Below, piece by piece: positions 6,357-11,136 of a DNA stretch of 11,136 nt. The stretch spans positions 1 through 11,136 of the forward strand of contig SKXI01000082.1 in the NCBI GenBank assembly GCA_007128515.1, in the 5' to 3' direction. Made by a program: the position numbers and the translations under genes. The notes below the pieces were generated by a model. That model was given only the letters and a program-made list of their open reading frames with translations. It had not been told where the DNA came from and searched no databases. Source of the DNA: Halococcaceae archaeon. Lineage in GTDB: Archaea > Halobacteriota > Halobacteria > Halobacteriales > Halalkalicoccaceae. Each line of letters starts with the position of its first letter. Position 1 is the first letter of the stretch.

Positions 6357-6683
6357 CGATCGTCGATCGCGCTTCCCTCGGCGGGTTAACTCCCTCCCCT
6401 CTCGGGTCGGTTCGCACGCCTCATCGGTCGGAGAGCGGGGTCTCGTCTCTGTTCCAGAGCCGGCGGTCTCCCGCCCCGGGCTTGCGCCCGGTCGCCTGCC
6501 CGGACGGTGGGGGGACTTTCCTCATGTGCGTGCCGGCGGGCACGAGCGTGCCTGTCTGCACGACACACGGGAACCGGGCTCCCGCTGCCACTCCCAGTAG
6601 AGCCCGCTCGTACCTAACTCTTCGCGTCTGACGATCGGACGCAAAGGGAAGCGTTGAAGTCCGATCCGTACCTTCCCCGGTGC

Positions 6684-7289
6684 ATGTCCGAGGCACAGGG
6701 TGTCACCCTCTCGTTCGAGGACGGCGCACGGGGCGTCGAACTGGCGCGTGAGGCCATCGAAGGCTACGTTCTCCACGGTCAGCGCGAACAGCCCGGGAGC
6801 ATGCGCGAGGCGTTCTACCAGCGGACCGGCGCGCTCGTCAGGATCGAGTCGACCCGCGGGCCGGGAGCGCTCCGTGGCTGTTCGGGGCAGTATCACAGCT
6901 CGGACCAGCTGGGCCACGTCATCGTCGACGCGGCGATCACCGCCGCCAGCGACGACTCCTGTGGCTCGGAGATACGCGGCGCCGAACTCGACAACGTCGT
7001 CGTATCGACCTGTATCGTCCGGAACGTCGTCCTGACCGACGACCCGCTGGCTGACCTCGAACTCGGCCGCCACGGCGTCGCCGTCGACGCTGGCGGGACC
7101 GGCGGCTGGCTCTACCCCACCATCCCCGTCGAGAACGGCTGGTCGAAGGAGGAGTACCTCACGCGGACCTGCCGGAAGGCCGGCCTCCCGCCGCTCGCCT
7201 GGCAGGACGAGGACACCGTCGTCACGCTCTTCGAGGGCGAGGTCTTCCGCGAGCGGAGCGCCCGCGGCCCCGTCGAACACCTCGGCTAG
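6684..7289 (+). CDS. AMMECR1-domain protein
   Basis: A 201-residue soluble protein of the AMMECR1 family, which is found in archaea, bacteria and eukaryotes and has no settled biochemical function. The domain fills the protein: an N-terminal helix (ARGVELAREAIEGYVL), the hallmark LRGCSG at residues 63-68 (family consensus LRGCIG, so Ile is replaced by Ser), then VVVSTCIVRNVVL, LGRHGVAV (residues 127-134), the WLYPTIPVENGWSKEEYL block, and TCRKAGLPPLAW (residues 162-173). The ATG at 6684 is chosen over the in-frame TTG at 6654, because the family motif begins soon after it and the ATG is the stronger codon. The gene is divergent from rnpB with about 90 nt between them. Its stop overlaps that of the convergent phosphoribosyltransferase gene. 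Confidence 0.92.
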   Translation: MSEAQGVTLSFEDGARGVELAREAIEGYVLHGQREQPGSMREAFYQRTGALVRIESTRGPGALRGCSGQYHSSDQLGHVIVDAAITAASDDSCGSEIRGAELDNVVVSTCIVRNVVLTDDPLADLELGRHGVAVDAGGTGGWLYPTIPVENGWSKEEYLTRTCRKAGLPPLAWQDEDTVVTLFEGEVFRERSARGPVEHLG

Positions 7290-8428
7290 TACACTACCGA
7301 ACGGTCCTCGCGGAGCCGTTCGCGTGCGTCCTCCCACTCGCTCTCGCGCACGACCTCTCCGTCACGAACCAGCGGTTCGAACAGCGCCTCGCCCCCCTCC
7401 GGCCCCTCGTGGCCCCTGAGCCCGACGTGGTGGCCGCCGTCCGAGGTACGATAGACCTCCTTCACGCCCGAGAGCTTCCCGCGTTTCGAGATCGGCTCTC
7501 CATCTATTTCGACGATGTCGAGCGCGAAGTCGACCGGGTCGGCGTCCGTGATCGCCGAGCCGATGCCGAAGCCGTCGACGACGTCCCCGATCTCCCGCAT
7601 CGTCTCGGGGGTGATGCCGCCGCTCGCGAACAGTTCGACGTCCTCGAATCCGCGTGCGTCGAGCTCCCAGCGGACCTCCCGGAGGATGTGTCTGAAGTCC
7701 CCCCGTCGCGACCCGGTCGTGTCGATCCGCGCCCCCGAGAGCCGGCCGCCGAGGGCCTGCGCCGCGCGCAGCGTCTCGTCGGCCTCGTCGGTGAACGTGT
7801 CACAGAGCGCGATCCTCGGCACGTCCCCGTCGACCGCCTCGTCGAACGCGAGCCAGGCGGCCTCCTGCTCCCCGCGACCGAAACAGAGCACGAGCGCGTG
7901 TGGCATCGTTCCCGACGCCTCGTACCCGAGGCGCTCTCCCGCCGCGACGTGCGAGATGCCGTCGAGACCGGCGATCAGCGCCGAGCGCTCGACGACGGCC
8001 GCGAGCGCGGGGTGGACGTGGCGCGCGCCGAAGCTCAGCACCGTCGCCTCGGGGGCCGCCCGGCGAACCGAGAGCGCGGCGGTGGCGAACGCGCTCGCCT
8101 GCGAGAGGAAACCGAGCAACGAGGTCTCGAACCGCGCGAACTCCAGATACCTGCCCTCGATCAGGAGCACCGGTCCCCCGTCGAAGAGCGTCCCCTCCGG
8201 AACCGCGTCCACGTCGAGCTCGCGACCGGCGAGCAGGGCCGCGACGTCCGGTAGGCCGCAGACCACCTCGAACTCGCCGGTCGGAAACTGGTCGGCGGTC
8301 ACCTCCGCGACGACGTGGGGGTTCTTCCCCGCGTGTTCGAGGGTGGTCTCGGTCCGGAGGAAGTACGCGTCCGTCGCCCGCCCGTCGAGGATCGCCTCGT
8401 CGGGGACGGTGTCGAACGGCTGGTCCAT
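7286..8428 (-). CDS. pncB: Nicotinate phosphoribosyltransferase (archaeal short form)
   Basis: A 380-residue NAPRTase converting nicotinate and PRPP to nicotinate mononucleotide (NaMN) and pyrophosphate, the entry step of NAD salvage. Family elements seen in order: the N-terminal AILDGRATDAYFLRT segment (residues 12-26), SLLGFLSQAS (103-112), FGARHVHP (133-140), SGTMPHALV (172-180), DTTGSRRGDF (236-245), FASGGI (267-272), the phosphate-loop-like GFGIGSAIT (286-294), and KRGKLSGVKEVYR near residues 315-327. Length suits the archaeal form; the longer E. coli-type PncB is a more distant relative. Quinolinate phosphoribosyltransferase is the main alternative but is shorter and lacks the long N-terminal barrel domain. 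It is divergent from the CobT-like gene with 79 nt between starts. No ribosome-binding site is obvious. Confidence 0.93.
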   Translation of the reverse strand: MDQPFDTVPDEAILDGRATDAYFLRTETTLEHAGKNPHVVAEVTADQFPTGEFEVVCGLPDVAALLAGRELDVDAVPEGTLFDGGPVLLIEGRYLEFARFETSLLGFLSQASAFATAALSVRRAAPEATVLSFGARHVHPALAAVVERSALIAGLDGISHVAAGERLGYEASGTMPHALVLCFGRGEQEAAWLAFDEAVDGDVPRIALCDTFTDEADETLRAAQALGGRLSGARIDTTGSRRGDFRHILREVRWELDARGFEDVELFASGGITPETMREIGDVVDGFGIGSAITDADPVDFALDIVEIDGEPISKRGKLSGVKEVYRTSDGGHHVGLRGHEGPEGGEALFEPLVRDGEVVRESEWEDARERLREDRSVVY

Positions 8429-8507
8429 ACCCCGGGTTCGTCCCGGAAACGCTTGTAGACTCCCGTTCGATCGGTGCGGTTATCGCCCCTTCCCCCGACG
8501 TCCGACC
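8429..8507. promoter_or_regulatory. Divergent promoter region, pncB / cobT-like
   Basis: 79 nt separate the two start codons. On the plus strand GCGGTTATCG (about 8476-8485) is the best TATA-like element, centred about 27 nt before the CobT-like ATG and implying a leaderless message. The minus strand has only weak candidates before the phosphoribosyltransferase ATG. I see no clear shared operator. Confidence 0.4.
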
Positions 8508-9488
8508 ATGCGATTCGTGCTCGTCGCGGGGGCGACCGAGACGGCCGGAATCGAAGGGATCAGCGCCGCGGGAGCGAACCGGGCGGCGATGGTCCACACC
8601 CCGAGCGCCGACGCCGAGATCCTCGTCTACGGCGCGCCGGTCTCCTCGTCGCTCGTCCCGGTGAGCCCGGCCGGTTGTCCCACCCCGGCGGTGGTCACCC
8701 GTGCGGTACGGGAGTCGGTCGGCTTCCCCGTCACCGTGCTCGACGCCGGTCTCGCCCGACCGACCGCGGCCCCCACCGTCGCGCTCGCCGGCCCGCCGGG
8801 CGGCGACGTCCGCGATCCCGTCCCCGTGCCGAACGCGACCGAGGTGTTCGAGACCGCCCGAACGCTCGGTGAAAGGCTGCCCGAGGACCGGATCGTGATC
8901 GGTGAGACGATTCCGGGCGGCACGACGACCGCAATGGGGGTTCTCGCGGCGCTCGGGGAGCGCGAGGTCGTCTCCTCCTCGCTCGCCGAGAACCCGCTCT
9001 CGCTGAAACGCGAGGTCGTCGAGGGCGGACTGGCTGCGAGCGACCTCGAACGCGGCGAGTGCGCGGGCGACCCGATCCGTGCGGTCGAGCGGATGGGAGA
9101 TCCGGTTCTGGCAGGGGTCGTCGGCCTCGCCGTTGGCGCGCTCGATTCCGGCACCGCGGTCACGCTCGGCGGCGGCACACAGATGGTCGCCGCCGCGGCG
9201 CTCGTCCGCCACGCCGGGATCGAGACCCAGCTCTCGCTGTCGACCACCTCGTTCGTCGCGGCGGACGTGGACCTCGATCCGGTAGTCGAGAGCCTCGACG
9301 TCTCGCTGTCGGTCACCGACCCCGAGTTCGCCACAGCGAACCACGAGTCGATGGGCCGGTACACCCGTGGGGAGGCGAAAGAGGGCGTCGGGATGGGCGG
9401 CGCGCTCACCGAGTACGCCGGCTCCGGGGGCTCGTTTCCCGAACTCCACGACCGGATCGTCACGGTTTACGACCGGCTCTTCCGGTGA
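8508..9488 (+). CDS. CobT-like protein, UPF0284 (TIGR00303) family
   Basis: A 326-residue protein of the archaeal UPF0284 family, a distant homologue of CobT. CobT transfers the phosphoribosyl group of NaMN to dimethylbenzimidazole when the lower ligand of cobalamin is built. Visible features: the N-terminal strand MRFVLVAGATETAGIEGISAAG (residues 1-22), VLDAGLARPT (77-86), the phosphate-binding-type loop IGETIPGGTTTA (131-142), GGGTQMVAAAAL (221-232) and EGVGMGGALTEY near the C-terminus. The ATG at 8508 is chosen because all upstream in-frame sequence lies over the divergent pncB gene. The neighbouring phosphoribosyltransferase makes NaMN, which fits a CobT-type reaction. Whether this member uses dimethylbenzimidazole, adenine or another base cannot be told here. 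Family call is firm, reaction inferred. Confidence 0.88.
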   Translation: MRFVLVAGATETAGIEGISAAGANRAAMVHTPSADAEILVYGAPVSSSLVPVSPAGCPTPAVVTRAVRESVGFPVTVLDAGLARPTAAPTVALAGPPGGDVRDPVPVPNATEVFETARTLGERLPEDRIVIGETIPGGTTTAMGVLAALGEREVVSSSLAENPLSLKREVVEGGLAASDLERGECAGDPIRAVERMGDPVLAGVVGLAVGALDSGTAVTLGGGTQMVAAAALVRHAGIETQLSLSTTSFVAADVDLDPVVESLDVSLSVTDPEFATANHESMGRYTRGEAKEGVGMGGALTEYAGSGGSFPELHDRIVTVYDRLFR

Positions 9489-9517
9489 GTTAGGGAGCTC
9501 CGGAACCGAGGTCCGGT

Positions 9518-10555
9518 ATGACGGTCCTGCTCTACGGCGCGACGGGGTACACGGGGGAGCTGATCGCCCACGAGATGGGCCGACGCGGTCACGTCCCGAC
9601 GCTCGCCGGTCGGGATCGCGAGGGAGTGACGCGGATCGCTACGACGCTCGACTGCCCCTCCGAGGTCGTCTCGCTCGACGAGCCGGGACGGCTCCGGGAC
9701 GCGCTCGCCGACCACGACGTCGTCCTCAACTGCGCCGGGCCGTTCGTCCACACCGCCGAACCGATGGTCGAGGCGTGTCTCGACGCCCGGACCGACTACC
9801 TCGACGTGACGGGGGAGGTACCGGTCTTCGAACGACTCGCCGCACGCGACGAGACCGCTCGCGACTCGGGTGTGACGCTCCTCCCGGGCGTCGGCTTCGA
9901 CGTCGTTCCGACCGACTGTCTCGCCCGCTCGCTGACGGATCGGTGTGCGGAGCCACGCGAACTCCGCCTCGCGGTCGACACCTCCGCGCGGCTCTCCCGG
10001 GGGACGCTTCGGACCGCGGTCGAGGGCCTCGGAACCGGCACGGTCGTCCGCCGGAACGGACGGCTCGTCCACGTCCCGGCCGGCTGGGGAACGCGGCGGG
10101 TCTCCTTCGGCACTGGCACGAAGGTCGTGACGACCGTGCCGCTCGGCGACCTCTCGACGGCGTATCGGAGCACCGGAATCGAGACGATCGAGACCGGCGC
10201 GGCGATCCCGGGCTGGGCGCGACCCGGGCTCTCGCTCGCGCGCTACGCGGAGCCAGTGCTCGCCTCGAGGCCGGTCCGACGGGGTGCACGCCGCCTGATC
10301 GACGCGCTCCCACGCGGACCGACGGAAGAGGAGCGCGAGCGCGGCTCGGCACGGATCCACGGCGAGGTGGTTTGCTCGGACGGTCGGCGCGTCTCCGGCC
10401 TGCTCTCGTCGCCGGAGCCGTACACGACGACCGTTCGGACGGCCATCGCCGCCACGAACGGCATCGACGACGTCGAACCCGGGTTTCGGACGCCGTCGAT
10501 GGCGTTCGGCCCCGAGCTCGTGAACGAAATCGAGGGCGTCGAGCGACTCCGATAG
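9518..10555 (+). CDS. Saccharopine dehydrogenase-like NAD(P)-binding protein
   Basis: A 345-residue protein with the N-terminal Rossmann domain of the saccharopine dehydrogenase / trans-acting enoyl reductase superfamily. LLYGATGYTGELIA (residues 4-17) is the dinucleotide loop with Gly7, Gly10 and Gly13. VVLNCAGPF (68-76), YLDVTGE (94-100) and GVGFDVVPTD (124-133) are the conserved steps of this group. The C-terminal half is the alpha/beta dimerization or substrate domain and ends PSMAFGPELVNEIEGV, also common in the group. Members of unknown activity are frequent in haloarchaea; a lysine-pathway role is not implied. The gene starts 29 nt after the CobT-like stop, so the two may be cotranscribed, although GAGTTAGGG (about 9487-9495) could act as a separate weak TATA element. 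Substrate unknown. Confidence 0.87.
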   Translation: MTVLLYGATGYTGELIAHEMGRRGHVPTLAGRDREGVTRIATTLDCPSEVVSLDEPGRLRDALADHDVVLNCAGPFVHTAEPMVEACLDARTDYLDVTGEVPVFERLAARDETARDSGVTLLPGVGFDVVPTDCLARSLTDRCAEPRELRLAVDTSARLSRGTLRTAVEGLGTGTVVRRNGRLVHVPAGWGTRRVSFGTGTKVVTTVPLGDLSTAYRSTGIETIETGAAIPGWARPGLSLARYAEPVLASRPVRRGARRLIDALPRGPTEEERERGSARIHGEVVCSDGRRVSGLLSSPEPYTTTVRTAIAATNGIDDVEPGFRTPSMAFGPELVNEIEGVERLR

Positions 10556-10568
10556 CCGGAGGAGACAA

Positions 10569-10584
10569 TATGACGCGCGTCATA
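10569..10584. promoter_or_regulatory. 16-bp perfect palindrome overlapping the DUF502 promoter
   Basis: TATGACGCGCGTCATA is perfectly self-complementary. It starts 14 nt after the preceding stop codon and ends 10 nt before the DUF502 ATG at 10595. The AT-rich CAATATGA run (10566-10573), centred about 25 nt before the start, overlaps its left arm, so a protein bound here would cover the TATA element and the start of transcription. The palindrome is seen; the operator role is inferred. Confidence 0.6.
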
Positions 10585-10594
10585 CAGGGGGCAG

Positions 10595-11136
10595 ATGGAG
10601 TCCTGGACGCGAGACGTGGCGAGCGGGCTCATCGTGCTCGTCCCGCTGCTGGTGACGCTGTACGCGGTGTTCTGGCTCTTCTCGGTCATCGCGAGCCTCC
10701 CGCTCGTCGGCGTGATCGAGCCGCCGCTCCTCCGCGTCGCGGCCACGATCGGCCTCTTCTTCCTCGCCATCGTCCTCGTGGGTGCGGGGACGAGAACGGC
10801 CGGGGGGGCGCTCGCGAGCGCCGAACTCGACGCGGTGATGAACCGTATTCCGGTCGTTCGCGTGATCTACAACGCCTCGAAACTCGCGGTCGAGACGGCG
10901 GTCACGGAGAACGCCCAGCCGAAGGAACCGGTGCGAGTCGAGACGTGGAACGGGCTGCGGATGACCGCGTTCTCGACGGGCAAGACGACCGACGACGGCC
11001 GACTGATCTGTTTTCTCCCCACGGCACCGAACATCACCAGCGGCTACGTGATCGAGGTCGACCCCGCGGACGTCCACCCGACCGGCGAGGGCGTCGAGAC
11101 CGCGCTCACCAGGGTGATCAGCGCCGGCTTCGGCGA
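10595..11136 (+). CDS. DUF502 family membrane protein, 3' end cut by window
   Basis: 180 codons from the ATG at 10595 run to the window edge. Two hydrophobic segments (about residues 11-34 and 48-66) flank LPLVGVIEPP. After them come the family hallmarks: MNRIPVVRVIYNASKLAV (residues 82-99), then FLPTAPNITSGYVIEV (140-155) and GEGVETALTRVISAGFG (164-180), matching the conserved P-T-x-P-N-x-T-S-G and E-x-A-x-x-x-V-I-S-x-G patterns. The soluble part after residue 67 should face one side of the membrane. The function of DUF502 proteins is not established. The earlier ATG at 10570 is out of frame with this protein. It is 39 nt after the dehydrogenase-like gene, but the palindrome and TATA-like run between them suggest its own promoter. 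Confidence 0.88.
   Translation, partial: MESWTRDVASGLIVLVPLLVTLYAVFWLFSVIASLPLVGVIEPPLLRVAATIGLFFLAIVLVGAGTRTAGGALASAELDAVMNRIPVVRVIYNASKLAVETAVTENAQPKEPVRVETWNGLRMTAFSTGKTTDDGRLICFLPTAPNITSGYVIEVDPADVHPTGEGVETALTRVISAGFG

Larger units (their letters stand above)
6125..6592 (-). ncRNA. rnpB: RNase P RNA, archaeal type A
   Basis: This is the catalytic RNA that trims tRNA 5' leaders. Conserved regions occur in order on the minus strand: GAGGAAAGTCC (6523-6513), ACAGAGACGAGACC (6452-6439), GGTGCAAGCC (6223-6214), AGCCGAATGCCGGG (6175-6162) and ACAGAAGGGGGCTTA (6154-6140). Helix P4 forms from AGTCCCCC and GGGGGCT with the universal bulged U. P1 closes from GTGGCAGCGGGAG (6591-6579) with CTCCCCGCAGCCGTG (6139-6125), with one A.A mismatch and one bulged C. 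The ends are set by P1 and uncertain by a few nucleotides. The promoter is probably near AGTTAGG (about 6615-6621). The region between the second and third conserved blocks, where P12 lies, is enlarged by a 33-bp direct repeat. Protein-coding frames crossing this interval are spurious. Confidence 0.93.

Noticed and set aside
6264..6371. Possible CRISPR-like array because a 33-bp repeat recurs at 48-bp spacing
   Set aside because: Only two copies, the 15-bp gap is itself a perfect hairpin, and the whole interval lies inside a well-supported RNase P RNA.
6624..6642. Inverted repeat GCGTC-N9-GACGC between rnpB and the AMMECR1 gene
   Set aside because: Five-base GC-rich arms are expected by chance in this composition, and the position relative to either promoter is not distinctive.
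7800..9449. Long minus-strand open frame opposite the CobT-like gene
   Set aside because: It is a shadow of the real CobT-like and pncB frames, with low-complexity Arg/Gly/Asp composition and no recognisable motifs.
9484..9516. Possible terminator between the CobT-like and dehydrogenase-like genes (CCGGA-N7-TCCGG)
   Set aside because: Arms of only five bases, no T run, and a spacer too short to favour a terminator over operon continuity.

Overview
The window is a piece of a haloarchaeal chromosome (class Halobacteria). The evidence is strong GC richness with a G/C-biased third codon position, acidic proteins, a Tat-type lipoprotein signal followed by an Asp/Ser/Gly linker on the metal-binding protein, mostly leaderless genes with AT-rich TATA-like elements about 25-30 nt before the start codon, and an archaeal type-A RNase P RNA. 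I found no insertion sequence, integrase, CRISPR array, tRNA or rRNA. It reads as ordinary chromosomal core with a well-formed metal-homeostasis locus.

Layout. 1-867 (-): NAD-dependent epimerase/dehydratase, 3' end outside the window, with a palindrome between its TATA-like element and its start. 970-2229 (+): MFS transporter resembling the fosmidomycin-resistance (Fsr) group. 2226-5068 (-): a three-gene Zn/Mn ABC importer transcribed as binding protein, ATPase, permease. 5189-5872 (-): a DtxR/MntR-family (SirR-like) metal regulator. 6125-6592 (-): RNase P RNA (rnpB), carrying an internal 33-bp direct repeat. 6684-7289 (+): AMMECR1-family protein. 7286-8428 (-): nicotinate phosphoribosyltransferase. 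8508-9488 (+): CobT-like UPF0284 protein. 9518-10555 (+): saccharopine-dehydrogenase-like NAD(P)-binding protein. 10595-11136 (+): DUF502 membrane protein, 3' end outside the window.

How the genes work together. The regulator and the importer form one circuit. The same operator, TTAGA-N4-TCTAA, lies between the TATA-like element and the start codon of both the regulator gene and the importer operon, and occurs at no other gene start that I noticed. This predicts metal-dependent repression of uptake with autoregulation. The regulator's metal ligands look Mn-type, while the binding protein's site looks Zn-type, so the transported metal is open. A perfect 10-bp stem between the binding-protein gene and the ATPase gene probably sets the expression ratio.

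Nicotinate phosphoribosyltransferase and the CobT-like protein are divergent neighbours. The first makes NaMN and the second belongs to a family that consumes it, so they form a plausible NAD/cobamide pairing. Two convergent gene pairs (MFS/permease and AMMECR1/phosphoribosyltransferase) overlap by exactly 4 nt through interleaved stop codons.

No clearly new multi-gene system is visible. The least explained signals are the hairpin-rich repeat expansion inside rnpB, the 16-bp palindrome before the DUF502 gene, and the apparent Zn/Mn mismatch between importer and regulator.
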